Part shown: piece after piece, positions 1 to 12,700 of the stretch
How the letters are laid out: every line of letters starts with the position of its first letter
How positions within the stretch are numbered: the first letter of the stretch is position 1
Source: Dentipellis sp. KUC8613
Lineage: Eukaryota > Basidiomycota > Agaricomycetes > Russulales > Hericiaceae
Assembly (NCBI GenBank): GCA_002286715.1
Contig: NSJX01000016.1
Location: 132,414-196,413 of the forward strand
Direction of reading: 5' to 3'
DNA length: 64,000 nucleotides
Notes under the pieces: generated by a model
What the model saw: the letters and a program-made list of their open reading frames with translations, nothing else
Databases searched by the model: none
What the model was told of the DNA's origin: nothing
Made by a program: the position numbers and the translations under genes

Positions 1-423
1 CCTAAATCAAAACGATCATACGAGGACAAAGACACGATAGCAAAGTCGCGCGACACCCTGGGCGCGATTAAATAAGAAGCTATATAGACTGTAATCCGAA
101 TACCTACTGACAACTCGCCAAAGCAAATCAACGATTATACTTACATCACAAGCACTATATCATATACACGCATACCATATCAGCATATCTCCTAACCAAG
201 ATGATCAGCATCACTAAATCTCATGTCCATCCCCAATCCACCACGACCAGGATATCACTTCCACATCGAATCAGCACAGTCCTTCAAGAACGCATCGTCG
301 ATATCGGGGGCAGGCGAATCGTCAGCCCCGACGACACAGAGGCAGAGCTGCCGCTCGCAGGCGCCTTGGCCGGCGCAGACGCAGGCGTGCGCTTCGTACC
401 TGCCCAGCGATGACACATAAGAG
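1..423. other. No gene recognised; left edge and 3' flank
   Basis: AT-richer sequence beyond the stop codon of the first minus-strand gene. The short open frames from about 201 onward overlap each other and resemble nothing recognisable. It probably holds the 3' UTR of the neighbouring gene and part of an intergenic region that continues off the left edge. Confidence 0.5.
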
Positions 424-2300
424 CTAGTACCGAGTATCAGCACCGCCGCACTCGCCTTGATTCGCCGGGGTCTTCGTCCCCCTGCCCGACTTCGCACTCG
501 CGCCCGACGGCGTCGCGCCCAACGACTTGCGCGCACGCTTCATCGGGCGCATCTGTGTCGACGGCATTGGCGTGCGTGCACGCGCGACGGGCGTCGGGGT
601 CATCGGCGGACCGTGGAGCGTCTTCGCGCGCTTGCGCTTCACCGCGTTTATATCTAGAACGTGAACCCGTCGTCGGTCAGCAACACGAGCGCGCGCTTGA
701 AGCCCACGAGAGAACGCACCAGCTTTCACCTTCTTCCGCTTGCCCTGTCCCGGCCTCGGAGCAGACGCAGATGCCGACGCAAACACCGACCCGTCATCAT
801 CGTCGTCGTCCTCGCCCATCTCCCACTCCTCCGGCGCGTGCATATCCGATGCGTCATGCCCGTGGTGACGACGGACGCGTCCGGTGCCCTTCCCCAGTCC
901 TTCGACCAGAATCACGTCGCTATCGCTGCTGTTGTCATCCTCTCCATCACTGTCCGAGGATGAGGACGAGGAGGACGAGGAGGTGCTTCTGCCGGGCTGC
1001 GTATACTGCTGCGGCTTTTTGATTCCACGCGGCCGAGGAACGTCGGGTCTTGCAGCGGCCGAGGAGGGCCCGGCGTGTGGAATGGTGGAAGGTGCCGGCA
1101 CTGGTTCGAGGAGTGTGCAAGGTGGTGGTGGTGGCGCCGTCTGAGGCTGAGAGTCGTGTGAGATGCGCGCAGGTGCAGACACAGACGACGGCCCTGCCAC
1201 CGGCATTGGCTGACTGGATTGCGCCGTCTGTGCTTGATTCTTCCTGCCGGTCGCGCGCTTGCGAGCGGTCGCTTTCGGCGGGCATGGGGTGGCATTGCTG
1301 CTATCAGGCTCCTGCGTCGTGGTCTCCGCGTGCTCCTTCCGCGCAGGCTTCAGAGTCGCAGCCGCTTTGCACACACAGGCCGCTTTCAATGCTACAAACT
1401 TACGGTTAGTGTCAACAGACTTCTTCATATACCGATTACAGCGCTGGTCGAGCTGCTTGATTTCCTTGTCTTTCTTCTCCAGCTCAGCCTTCAGTGTAGC
1501 GACTTCGGGGCTGTCGTCTGGGGAAGTGGGCGGGGGAACGTCACCGGATAGCATGTTAGGATCGACCGTTGTTGATGTCGAGACTGGCGGGGTGGCAACG
1601 GCGGCCAGAATGTAGTTTCCAAACGCGTTGTTATACTGTTCGAGCTCATTTCCAAGCCTTGCGACCTCGAGGCGAAGGGTCTTATTCTCTTCTTCGAGTT
1701 GCTCGAGGACGACGGGTCCCCTTAGAGGTTCCGATACATCGACGGTAAGGGAATAAATCGACGTGCAGGAGGGATCAGGAGGGGCAGCGGCGGCGTCTCC
1801 GGTCTGGATGGATGCGTGCGACCGGTTCACATCCAGCGGGTCACTCGATGTGCCGACGGCGGCGTCTATGTGAGCGATGGCGGCACTGGGGGACGAAATT
1901 GATGTTGGGGAAGATGAGACAGATAGCGAGCCACGTACCTTGAAGACACAGACACGGAAGCATCAACAAACACGCGATCGCGCTGGGCGCGGCGTTCTTC
2001 TTCGAAGGTGCGAAGGGTCGCGCAGGCGTCTGCGTGACTTGCTGCAAGCGCGTCATACTTCTGTTCAGACGCTTGGATGAAGCATGAGAAGCGACTTTGA
2101 AGAGCGTTCAGCCTTTCCTGGACTTTTGTGGTGACAAGATCGCAATGCGAATTGACAGCGGCGAGGGCTGCTGTAAGGAGGGGGGCCTCGTTGTTGCTGG
2201 CGGGCCAGAGGGCCGCGGGAGTCGAGTCTTCAGGGGGATTGAGGGGGATGGGGATGAAGTTATCTAAATACCTGAAGTGGAGAGGGACATCGTCTGGCAT
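424..2300 (-). CDS. Unknown coiled-coil, Ser/Pro-rich nuclear-type protein (2 exons)
   Basis: Two exons, 2300-1939 and 1885-424, joined across a 53-nt intron with donor GTACGT and acceptor CCCCAG, give about 607 aa. The ATG at 2300 opens a 120-residue helical region with heptad-like spacing (QERLNALQSRFSCFIQ). A second coiled coil follows after the intron (LEQLEEENKTLRLEVARL) and a third is Lys/Glu-rich (ELEKKDKEIKQLDQRCNR). The C-terminal half is low complexity: a Ser run, acidic blocks (SDSDGEDD, EDDDDDDG), and basic clusters (GKRKKVK, VKRKRAK) that look like nuclear localisation signals. A hydrophobic stretch DVILVEG next to acidic serines resembles a SUMO-interacting motif. No catalytic domain is visible and I do not recognise the family. 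It is divergent from the Sec24 gene, 334 bp away. The gene itself is likely real because the splice keeps frame; function unknown. Confidence 0.7.
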
Positions 2301-2634
2301 GGCGACGCATGGGTGTGCGATGATAGAAGAGAGGGATAAATGAGTCGTGACGGCGACGTGAACGCGTTATTTGTGCGGCACAAACAGCGGGGACGCGTCG
2401 TGTCCGCGTCACGTTGTTCTCCGGCCGTTGTGGGTTATTCGCCTGAGCTTGGGTGGAGTGTAGAACAGGGACGAAGGGGTCTGAAGAGTAGTGAGCATGA
2501 GAGCTACAGTGAACGTGGACGAGTGGACGAAAGGACAGGGAGGGGAAGGTGGTGGTCGGGGTCTCTGTGCGCGTGAAGACGGAAGGAAAGTGAGAGTCGA
2601 TGGAGTGGCAGCCTCCGCGCGGGACGAGGCATCC
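2301..2634. promoter_or_regulatory. Shared divergent promoter region
   Basis: 334 bp separate the divergent start codons of the coiled-coil gene (ATG at 2300, minus) and the Sec24-type gene (ATG at 2635, plus). An upstream in-frame ATG at 2491 would lengthen the Sec24 protein by 48 low-complexity residues. The ATG at 2635 was preferred because the conserved QPPHSAG-type leader starts just after it. No specific element is claimed. Confidence 0.4.
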
Positions 2635-5600
2635 ATGTACGCCCACAGTGCAAATGCCCGTGCCCACATTCCCCAGCCTCCTCACAGCGCCGGTCAGGCC
2701 CTCAATGGCCTCCGCACTCGCATCGAGCCTCACCAGGTGCCCTCGCCCGTCGACGCCATCGAGTACGACCGCACACAATGGGAGTCAGAGCCGTACATGA
2801 CCCTCACCGGCACCCACCCACCCCTCTCCACCTCCGACTACGTCGCCATCGACCAGGGAAACGCCTCTCCCAGGTTCATCCGTCTCTCTACCTGGGCTCT
2901 CCCCCATTCCTCAAGACTCGCCAATGAGCTCGACATACCCCTGTTTGTTGTCCTCCAGCCCTTTGCAGAACCCGATCCTCGCGACGAGCCTGTTCCTGTC
3001 GTAGACTTTGGCCCAGACGGCCCTCCTCGCTGCGATCAGTGCAAAGGTTATGTCAATCCATGGTGTACATGGATAGCCGAGGGTTGGCGATGGACCTGCA
3101 ATCTCTGCGGCCATGCATCCGAAGGTGAGTCTCTTCTCTTCGCTCGTGTGCGCTCCTAACCTGCTGCATCGAGCAGTCGGTGCAACCTACTACTCGCCTC
3201 TGGACCCTCAGCTACTCCGAGTGGACCATCCCAACCGCCTCGAGCTTCAAAAAGGTACTGTCGATTTTGTCGTCTCCGACGCATCCGAATACTGGGAAGT
3301 CCAGCCGCCCACTCGACTCGCCCCATCGTACATCCTACCCCCCGCTCCCCCACTTCTGCCTACATCTTCTCCCACTCCTCCGCCTTCGCCCCCCAAATCC
3401 CCTACCTCTCTTCCGTCAACCCCAATGACTCCGTCTGGGTTCATGACCGTCCAGACTGCTCCCCCGCCAGACACACGGAAACCTACGCCTATGCCTCATC
3501 TCTTTGCACTCGATGTCTCACAGACATCCGTTGTCTCGGGCTTTTTCCGTTCCTCCTGCGATGCTATCCTCCTCTCCCTCTACGGTGGCATAGATCAGGA
3601 TGGAAACACCATCCCGCCGTCTCTACCTGAAGGATGCAGCGTCGGCATCCTCACATTCGACGACTCGCTGCATTTCTACGATCTCTCCGTACGTGCCGCT
3701 CCCTTTCCACATCGTGTTTACTTCTAGACACTCGTCCAGCCTCACCTAGAGTCCGCACGCGTTCTCATCGTCTCCGATATCGACGAGCCCTTTATCCCCC
3801 TCCGCACAGGCCTCTTCGTAGACCCTCACGAGTCACGGTATGTATCTACTCTCGCCTTTCCGCCATGCACCGTCTCCCTCGATCCCCACCCTGAATTTAA
3901 TTCCAAGTCTGCACGTCTCCCAGCTCAGTCCTAGAACAGCTCCTGCAGTCTCTGCCGTCGCGTCACGAAGGCACGCTCGTATCCCAGACATGTCTCGGCT
4001 CCGTCCTCGCCGTAACCCTCGCCGCACTCGTAAGCCGTTCCTTCCTTGCGGTCTCCATTTGTCCATTCACACTATATTCAGACCCGCCTTGGCGGTCACC
4101 TCATCGCCTTCCAAGCGACACGCCCCACACTCGGCCCAGGCGCGCTGCTCGAGTCGCCCTCCCTCACATCCTCAAGTGACCCCGACCACCCCATCACCAT
4201 CCACGACCCCGACGCCGCCTGGGAGAACGCAGGCGAGGAGCTTGCAGAAGCCGGCATCGGCCTGAGCATGTTCCTCGGCGCATGCGAGGAGACCGGCGTC
4301 GGCGCAATCGGTACGCCCGCTCTCCCCCCCTCCATGCCTACCCGCTGAAGCTGCCATCACGTCGAAAGGTTTGCCTGTCAGCGTGACCGGCGGCGCGCTC
4401 TTCTTCCACCCGCGCTTCACGCCCGCGCACGACGGAGCCGTCATGGCGTCCGAGCTGCAGTGGCTCCTGTCGCGCACGGCGGGCTACACGTGCGACCTGC
4501 GCGTGCGCTGCTCGAACGGCCTTACCGTCTCGCACGCGCACGGCCCGATGCTCGCGACGCCGCCGACGTACAGCGCCGGCATCCTCACGAGCACGAGCAC
4601 TGCCGTGTTCACGCTCAAGCACACCGCGACGCTGTCCACCGCGGCGCCTGCCCGCGCGTACATCCAGTCTGCCGTGCTGTATACGACGCCCTCGGGCCAG
4701 CGCCGCGTGCGCGTGCATAATCTCGCCGTCCAGGTCGTCGAGCTCGCTGGCTCTGTGTTCAGGTTCGCCGATATGGAGGCCGTGGTCGCGGGGCTTCTGC
4801 GCCATGGTAAGCACTTTCCTGCAGATTGCGGTTGGCGTTGAATGTTGACGGTGTTACAGCGATGGCGCGGATGATGACGACAAAGATGTCGACTATCCGG
4901 GATGAGCTCACAGAATCGTGTTCCGCGATCTTGTACGCCTATCGCCGGAACTGTGCAGCCAACACGGCCGCCACGCAGGTACGAGCGCCTTCTTCCTACC
5001 TCAGCACACCTTGTCTCACATCTTGTCCAGCTCATCATCCCAGAGGCATTCCGCGCGCTGCCCATGTACGCACTGAGCATGCACAAGAGCAAGCCGCTCA
5101 AAGCCCGCAACGTGTCCCCCGACGTGCGCGCCTACACGATGCACCGCTTCCTCTCCTCGCCCGTGCGCTACACCATGTTCAACCTCTATCCGCGCCTGCT
5201 CGCCATCCACGACCTCGACGACACTATCGCGCTCCCGAACCCGGAGACCGGCGTCATTGAGATGCCATCGCTCATGCGCGACAGCTACGTGTTCATGGAG
5301 GCGGGCGGGATCTACCTCGCGGGTGCGTTTCTCACTCTCGTTTTTGGAGACTGTCGGCCTGATTTGGCTCGGTGTGCCTGGTGCGCAGATAACGAGGAGC
5401 TGCAGGTGCTCTGGATAGGCCAGAGCACGTCCCCACAGCTCCTGCGCGACCTCTTCGGTGTCGACGACATCGCCGACATCGACCCATACATGGTGCGCCC
5501 CTCTCTTCCCTTCCTTCTTTCTCCTACTCACCATCTCTTTTCTTCCCTTCTGCACGCCGCCGTACCCCGCGCAGTCCGAGTTCCCACGGCTCACGACGCG

Positions 5601-5987
5601 CCTCTCGCAGCAGCTGCACAACATCCTCGCGCACCGCCGGCGCGAGCGCGGCGGGCGGCGCACGCCGCTGCGCATTGCGCGGCAGAACGTGGACGCGGCG
5701 GAGATCGAGTTTGCGGATATGCTCGTCGAGGACAATAATAATGCCGCGCTGTCGTATATGGACTGTACGCGTCCCTTCTCCCATTCTCTGCCATATACTG
5801 TTTGGGCTGACGGCTGGCGGTGGGTGCAGATCTGTCCCTCGTGCACAAACAAATTGTCGCTGCGGTGAGTTGCTTCCACATGTCTCATTCTGTATCGAGA
5901 GCTGACTTGATATCCGCGTGCGTGCGCCAGGTACAAAACGGCGGCTCGCTGCTGTCGCCCACGTTCAGCATCCGGGCGCCGTGGTAA
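2635..5987 (+). CDS. SFB3: COPII coat cargo adaptor, Sec24 family (Sfb3/Lst1, Sec24C/D-like)
   Basis: Twelve exons (2635-3124, 3177-3688, 3728-3837, 3924-4029, 4082-4310, 4369-4806, 4860-4978, 5031-5322, 5389-5492, 5575-5764, 5830-5864, 5931-5987) sum to 2682 nt, 893 aa. Order seen: short Pro-rich leader, Sec23/Sec24 zinc finger (CDQC...CNLC, residues about 136-160), trunk domain with a proline-rich insertion and the DIDEPFIPL segment, beta-sandwich, helical domain ([14 protein letters not shown]), and gelsolin-like domain ending SLVHKQI. Family knowledge: Sec24 proteins pair with Sec23 on Sar1-GTP membranes and select ER-exit cargo. The VPVVDFG-GPPRC start of the zinc-finger region and [10 protein letters not shown] favour the Sfb3/Sec24C-D class over canonical Sec24. 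That paralogue call is inference; family membership is near certain. Confidence 0.93.
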
Positions 5988-6246
5988 CAGATCTACAGTG
6001 TGTATATGTGCAGGGCCAGGTTGGATTAGGATCTTTGATCGATATATCGTGTGTATGTAGCTCTTGCTTTCATCTCTCGTTGTTGTCGGACGTATGCACT
6101 AGGATCAGTAGGCCTGCGATAGATTGTGAATATTCATCCATTCAGAAGAAGCTTCATAAGTATCCAACTCGGAAGGACATCCATAACGTGCAACGTGCAA
6201 TCATGAGTGGCTATGATCATGGCAAACCTCACTAAATATCACCGAG

Positions 6247-8758
6247 TCACATTCGAGACCCCTTGGCTTTTGGGACGAAGCGGTGCCAATTCTCCTCGAC
6301 ATCTGCCATAAACTTGTGATCGTATCCAACGCAGCGCAGCGTTAGAACATGGAGCATCTGCACACCATTTAGACCTATACCCGAATGAATGTGGTAGAGA
6401 CACACCTCTTCCCCGGCACACAGTGCGTTGTAGATCTCGCTCTGGCTGAGCTCAATCTTCGAATTCTTATCCTTCAGAAGGCCCATTTGCCGCCGAACGG
6501 CATTGTCCGTGATGGCCTCGTCATTCTTCCGCAGCCAGATCCGCACGCGAATTTCGGCATACGCATCGTGTTTCCGGGCTCCGAGAGTCTTTGCCCATGC
6601 TTTCACGGTCTATAGCGCGTAAATGTATCCCTGCCTCCAGAATGACTGGAAAACAACTTGAACAAAAACATACCTCAGTAGGAAACTGCCGTGCCTCGGC
6701 AGCCGTTAACGGGCTAACACTCTTCTTCAACTCGTAATCGCCCATATACCTCCAAACGTTCTCCTTCGCCCCCATCGCCTTGACCCACAGAGCGACCGGC
6801 CCACACGCCAATACATCCGAGCGATTGCAGAGCATGGTGCCAGGCTCGCCAGGCGAGGTCGGCAGGTTAGGATTGTTGTCGGATCGGGGGAAGATCATGG
6901 GCCGCTGTTCCCCACGAGGAACGTTCTTCTCCGGTGCGATCTTCACGAGCATGGTCATGCCCGATACGCCGTACACTTTGGTGAGGAATGTGCGGGAGAC
7001 GGCCAGAGTCGGTGAGGCGGGCGGGTTCACCGCAAAAGGCGTGAAATTGGCAACGCGTTCCTTCAATGAGGTCGATACTATATGGTTTGTAACATTGATG
7101 GTCTTGCGTGGGGCCCGCTGGGAGCTCGATGCGACGGCAGCTTCATCCCCCGAACTGGCTTGCTCCGAAGGACGTTGCTTTGCCTTTTCCTTCCCCTTCC
7201 TCTTCCGTCGTGGTTGCTTGAAACATTACTCGAAGTTAGTATGCTGATAGCGGCACTATAGAGGAAACGCGCACCGGTTCCTCGTCGTCATCTAGCTCAG
7301 AGACGGAGGAAAGAACTTCGAAATCGGAGTCCGGCTGTTTCGATTGGGAGACCGGAGTATAATCCGCCATGCTGATCTACGGATAGGTAAATATAGAGAT
7401 TTGGGAGAGTTGAGACCCAAGCTTACCTTGGGCGGCAGTCTAGTTCGCATCCAACGCCGTGGCGGAGGAGAGTGCAAAGGGGATGGGGAGGCACCGGCTG
7501 CACTCGGTCTTGAAGGTGATGGCGGATGATCCACTGGGGCATTACTAGGGCTCATGATGTCCTCGGAAATATGAACGCGTCCTGGGCTGTCTGCAGGCAC
7601 CGGTGTATGTGCATTTACTTGAGGGTTCTCTGAGCCGCCCTATGCATGAATCAGTCACGCAAATTGGGCAGGGTACATCTCATAACTAACAGCTTCAGCG
7701 GGAGCATTGCGGTGTTGAAATTCGTCAAATAATTTTTGGCGTTTGGAAGGGGTCGCAGAGTCTTTGAACGGCAATTCCGCATGTTCTGTTGCCATGCGTT
7801 TGAGAACAGGCTCAAGTTGAGTCTGAGTGCAGCGTCATAGTCATTTATCACAGATTGGCATAAATTCAATCGGTTTTTACCTCTGGATTCGCTTTAATCA
7901 ATGGCTTGGCTTTGGGGCTGCTGTCTGTCTTGAGCTGACGATAGGAGCATGAAGCATACGAGTGATTATCGGGAATGGTAGATAGATCAGGCATACTTAC
8001 GACAGCATCCTTGGTTTCTGCTTTAGGGAGTTGGTCGGTTTTCGAGCCATTTGAGGGTCCCGCACGTGCTACAGCGTCTGAAAGTTGCGAATTTACCTCC
8101 ATCGGTGTTAGATGAAGGTGACTGTTGACTACATGGGTCTCGTTACAGACCAGACACTTTCATGACTTCAAAATCATCTTGCCTATGTCATCGTCATCAT
8201 CGCTGAGCACTATGATATCCACCTGACCCAAAGGTGGGCATGGGTGTTGCTTCGATGAAATCGTGAGTTGATACAGATGATGTGTAATAGTACACACACC
8301 TCCTTGTTTGGCTGAGCATGTGAAGGTCCCTTCGGCTCCTCCTTAAGGAGGCCATGATCTCGAGGTGACCTAGAGACGCTCGTCGAAGGGAAACTACGCG
8401 TAGACCCGGAGCTACCCTGGCGAAGTGTCTGCAGCTCTGCACGAAGCAAATACGCCTCTTGTTTCCACTTGGTGGCTTGCGTGCGTGCCTCCTCCGCGTC
8501 CCGTTTTGCTTCGTGTGCCAACCTTTTGTCCTCCTCGGCCTCTGCAGTTTTCACCGAGGATAGCTGTCGAAAATGGTTTCTCGCCTTCCGTGCGTCGCTG
8601 AGATCAAGCTCTAAACGAGCGACCTCCTGCTGCGCGCCCTCTTTCACGAAATTGAGCTGAGCTTGGAGAAGCTCGACCTTACGATGAGTGTCGCGTAATT
8701 CGTCTTCTAGTTGAGCATTGCGGCTCTCTACGGATTGGACGTCAGATGGTTCGTTCAT
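6247..8758 (-). CDS. Coiled-coil protein with C-terminal DUF6697 domain
   Basis: Multi-exon gene read from the ATG at 8758. Exon 1 (8758-8300) encodes a long coiled coil (NAQLEDELRDTHRKVELLQ onward) and a Ser-rich tail. Small exons follow. One encodes an acidic hydrophobic motif, VDIIVLSDDDDD, that fits a SUMO-interacting motif. Others are Pro/Ser-rich linkers and a basic block (PRRKRKGKEKAK, likely NLS). The C-terminal 250 residues carry the basidiomycete DUF6697 pattern: TFLTKVYG, MIFPRSDNNP, DVLACGPVALWVK, NVWRYMGDYEL, AEARQFPTEVKAWAK. It ends KAKGSRM at 6247. The function of DUF6697 proteins is not known to me. The coiled coil followed by DUF6697 suggests a nuclear or scaffold protein. 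It converges on the Sec24 gene. Confidence 0.8.
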
Positions 8759-8941
8759 GGTAGGACGATAGTTTGCTTCCGTGATGACGTACTTGCTACT
8801 GCATGGTTAACCGGTACCGCTTTATCGCATGACTAGCGTGCATCCTGTAGAGTTTTACCAAGATATGCATCGAAATATCTCCTGAGCCTGTTGTCCTTTG
8901 AACTTGCCTTTCCTTCCTCCTCCATGGCAAGATAGAAGCTC

Positions 8942-8947
8942 AAAAAA
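8942..8947 (-). terminator. RNA polymerase III T-run after tRNA-Pro
   Basis: Six T residues on the minus strand begin three bases after the tRNA-Pro 3' end. This is the usual poly-T stop for RNA polymerase III. Confidence 0.8.
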
Positions 8948-8949
8948 GC

Positions 8950-9055
8950 GGGCTCAATCGGGAATTGAACCCGAGACCACTCACACCGAATTACGCGATT
9001 TACACGTAATGGGCTTGCACCCGAAGCGAGTATCATACTACTAGACCATTGAGCC
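8950..9055 (-). tRNA. tRNA-Pro (anticodon CGG), intron-containing
   Basis: On the minus strand the acceptor arms GGCTCAA (9055-9049) and TTGAGCC (8957-8951) pair perfectly, with discriminator C at 8950. The T arm is TCGGG-TTCAATT-CCCGA. The anticodon stem CTCGC/GTGAG closes the loop TTCGGGT, giving anticodon CGG. A 34-nt intron (8986-9019) lies after position 37, the canonical site for the eukaryotic tRNA splicing endonuclease. Removing it leaves 72 nt, which folds as a standard cloverleaf. Confidence 0.93.
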
Positions 9056-9732
9056 ATGACATTGGCTTGGCAAATGCGAGACACAGATGCGCACTCGGAC
9101 CGCACGAGAGGTTGAAGAAAAGACTCGGTCGCCCTTCCTCAGACTATTTGGATCTACATTGACCCATTACATATTGAGAAAAGACTCAACGAATTGAGCG
9201 GTCGTCCGAGGATTAAGGTAGGCAGTTAGCAAAGATGTGAATCTTCGTGTTCCCAAGCTGAAGTCCACCACGCTGGTCAAAGCACCGAAGTTCAGTCACA
9301 CAGAATCCATCACACCACAGCAACCTGAATCTTCACGCTTAATGATCACGTATAACGAGTGGCAGTATTCTTCGGCGTAGTAACACAGAAGGTTGGATTA
9401 CATACGGGAACGCGATGCAAGACGGAGACGGACGAGAGAAACTGATAGAAAGAAAAGAAAAAGGACGGAACAAAGGGATATCATAAACAGCGGGGGATTA
9501 AAGAGAGTGTAACCGGGTAATCTGCAGATGGGGGTAATCAGGGGATATGTATATGGATTGGATGGAAGCGGCCAGTGCTATGTATGCATAACGAAGCCCA
9601 TGCAGGCGAACCGCGCAAATCAAGGAAAAACTGAGATAATGGAAGATAAGGAATTGGGGCGGAACCCGAGACTAGACCGAAGCACGAGAAATACACACGC
9701 ATATGCCCTGAAACCTGAACCTGAACCTTCTC
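9056..9732. other. Intergenic, no gene recognised
   Basis: About 680 bp between tRNA-Pro and the NUM1 stop codon. It probably holds the NUM1 3' UTR and the upstream region of the tRNA. No conserved frame was found on either strand. Confidence 0.5.
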
Positions 9733-12700
9733 TCAATCCTGGTTCCCAATCACCACCGGTGCCTTGGAACGCCGCGAGCCAAAGCGCAGCTTGCCGGAGA
9801 AGAGCCCTCCGTCGTGCGACGTCGCGCTGCCTGCGCGTGAGCGGAAGGACCATGCGGGAGACGCGGGCCGCGCCATCTCAGCGGGATGCGCCTCGAGGTG
9901 CTCTCTTGTCCGTGAGGGCTCGCGTCGCGCCTGTCCGTTCTGTGGCTGCGGTTGCGATTGCGGCTGCGGATTGGGCTGATTATGGTGATGGTGGTGATGA
10001 TGGTGGTGGTGGTCATGCTCGGACCGACCCACAGTATGGCGCCCATCGCAGCACGCGCGCACGTTCTCGAGTCCCTGGAAGCCCTCCTCTGACAACGAGT
10101 CGTCATGCAGCTCGAAGTCCAGCTCTTCCTCGTCACGGGGGCCTGCCGGCACATGCTCGAACGACTTGGTAGGGCTGTATGGGCCCTCGGAGCCGGCCCA
10201 GCGCAGATACTCTGCAGCAGGTGTTCCTGAGCGCTTGCCTATCGAACCGCCGACGGAGAGCTGGGAGTGACTGCGTTGTCCACGGGGCGTGATATTCCAA
10301 GATTCGCCGTTCGACTGGTTACTCGCCACGCTGCGGAAGCTCTGCGGGCTGGCGAGCAGCTGCTGCTGCGGCTCTTCGTCATGGAGCTCCACGGGGCCCG
10401 ACACAGGACTCAGCGGCGCGGTGTTCAAGGTGGTTCCATTTGCGGGAGATGCGCCCATGGCGGGATTAGGCCGCGCGAGCAGATATTTCAATGCCTGTGT
10501 GGAAGAAACAACGTTTACAGACAGAAGCCAAATCACGAGGCAGGCTAACTCACATTGAGCCAGATGTCGTGCCTTTCTTTGGTGGGGGCGGTGATCTTCA
10601 TCTCGCGCTGAGGAGTGGACACGACGACACTGTATTGATAGAGACCAGGCGGCATCGGGTTCGGGTCCAGGACCGACCGCACGGCCTCGATGTATGCTGT
10701 GTGGCCATGATTATCAGTGTTTCGCCACCAATTCAGTATCGAACATCTACATACCGCTCTTCGCGCTCGACTCGAACACGTTCGTCGAACCGGGATCAGC
10801 AGAGCTCCAGTACAAGGTCTTAGTGTACGGATGGACCCAGAAGAACCGCTTGTGTCTCTTCTCTCCGTGACCCTTGCCGATAGCGCGACGCGTGTACTTG
10901 TACAAGAACTCGCCAATCATCGTCTGCGTGATAGCGTGGATGACCGTCGGGTCTGTCGAGCCTCCGTTCGCCGCGCCCGTATCTGTCATGCGACCTGGCG
11001 TTGTGGGCGCATTGCCAGCTGCCTGGTTCGACGGGCGGTTGAAGAAGTGATGATCAGAAGACATCGACGACCTGCCAGATCCCAGACTGTGATCGGAGTG
11101 CAGAGACGTGCTCGACATCTCGCGCCCTCTGTCGCGCGCGAACGTCGTCAAGCCTGCGGGAACAGTCGAGAGCGTTTGCGCGTAGTTCGCCGCGTTGGCA
11201 GCCGAGCGGAAGCTGTTCGTGGAAGGAGGTTGGCGCAGCCCTTGTTGCGAGGGAGGCATACTCGAACCATGCGACCGCGGCGCAAAGCCAGGTCTGAGCG
11301 ACGTGCCAAAAGTGGGTGTCGTAGCACGCTGGATGAGCTCGGGGGGAGGAGGCGAGGCGGGACGCCCAGGGGGGACGTCGTAAGACGAGGATGACATCGT
11401 GCCCATGCGCCGTTCGGGGATGAACTGGGGCGGGGGCATGCTGTTCGGCGGCGGCGGCGCTCTGGGAGGAGGAGGGAGCATCATCATGGGCGGTCTTGAC
11501 TTATCGGGCGTTGGAACCGTTGATGGCAGTCTTGACCGGGGCGTGCTGTCGTCCATCGCACCAGACAACGTCGACTCGATAGACTGCCGTCTATCGGAGT
11601 GCGACGTGCGAGGGCGAGGAACAATGGTGGCCACGGAATCGCGTATCGCAGCCGGCGACGGCGGCACCGAGAGAACAGGCATCGACGTCGACGAGGGACC
11701 GGCCGACGAGGGAGGCGAGATGTACTGGAACTGGTGCATGCTGGTACTAGGCTTCGGCACGGCCTGCCCGGGTGTCAGCGCTGTCGGATGCGGCGGCGAC
11801 GACAGTGTTGGTACTGGCGCTGCCACGGGCACCGATACCGGCACTGCGGGAGACGCTGGCGGCGTTGGGACCCATGCGTCAGTCTGGATCGACATCTCCT
11901 TGAGCTCGGGCTTCGGCGGCTCAGGTTCAGGCTCTGGCACAGGCTCAGGTTCTTTGAGGAGTTCTGCCGAAACCGCCTTGGACTCGTATGTGACGGGTGG
12001 CTGGTAGAAGGACTGCGGGCGACCGCCAAAGTCAGACAATCCAGACATCGCAGACGACGCTCTGCTATCGACGACCCTCGACGCCTTGATGCTCTCCGCA
12101 TCGTCCTCGCCGTCGGTCATCTCGTTGTCGGTCATCGTCTGCATCGAGTGGAAGTCGCTCGTCGCGTACTCCTGCGTCGTCGGCGTCGCCATGATGATGC
12201 TTTGCCGTGCATCATGGTACTCGGTGTCGGTGTCGGTCTCCGCGCCCGTCTCCGTCTCATTGTCGTCGAATTCGCCCTCATCGTTGTGCGTCGCGAGCAG
12301 AGGAAGACCACGGATCGTGGTATCTCCACTAGCGTCACGGGCCCAAGACGCCTGTGTGAGCGTGTCGCGGCGCGACAGATCCACGGCGTCCGAGTGGTCA
12401 AACAGGCCCAGCGAAGGCGGTCTAGGGGTGGCCTGAATGTCCGCATCCACATGCTTGGCGACAATGGCCGGCTCCGGCGCCGTCTGGACGTCGATGTCGG
12501 TTGTCTGCATCCGCGGTGTCTGAACCTCCGCATCTGCCAATGTAGGTGCGGGCGGCAGCACAGGCGCCGGCTCGGGTTCTGTCTCCATGCACGCCTCCGC
12601 GTAGACACGGGGCGCCTCCACGGGCTCGTGCTGGATGCCCATCTCCGCATGCTCGACGATGGGCGCGGGTTCGGGAACGGGCTCCGGGTCTGTCTGCATC

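Noticed and set aside
9960..10020. CAC/CAT-type triplet run as a possible microsatellite
   Set aside because: It encodes the ten-residue His tract near the NUM1 C-terminus with mixed codons, so it is a coding homopolymer and not a free simple repeat.
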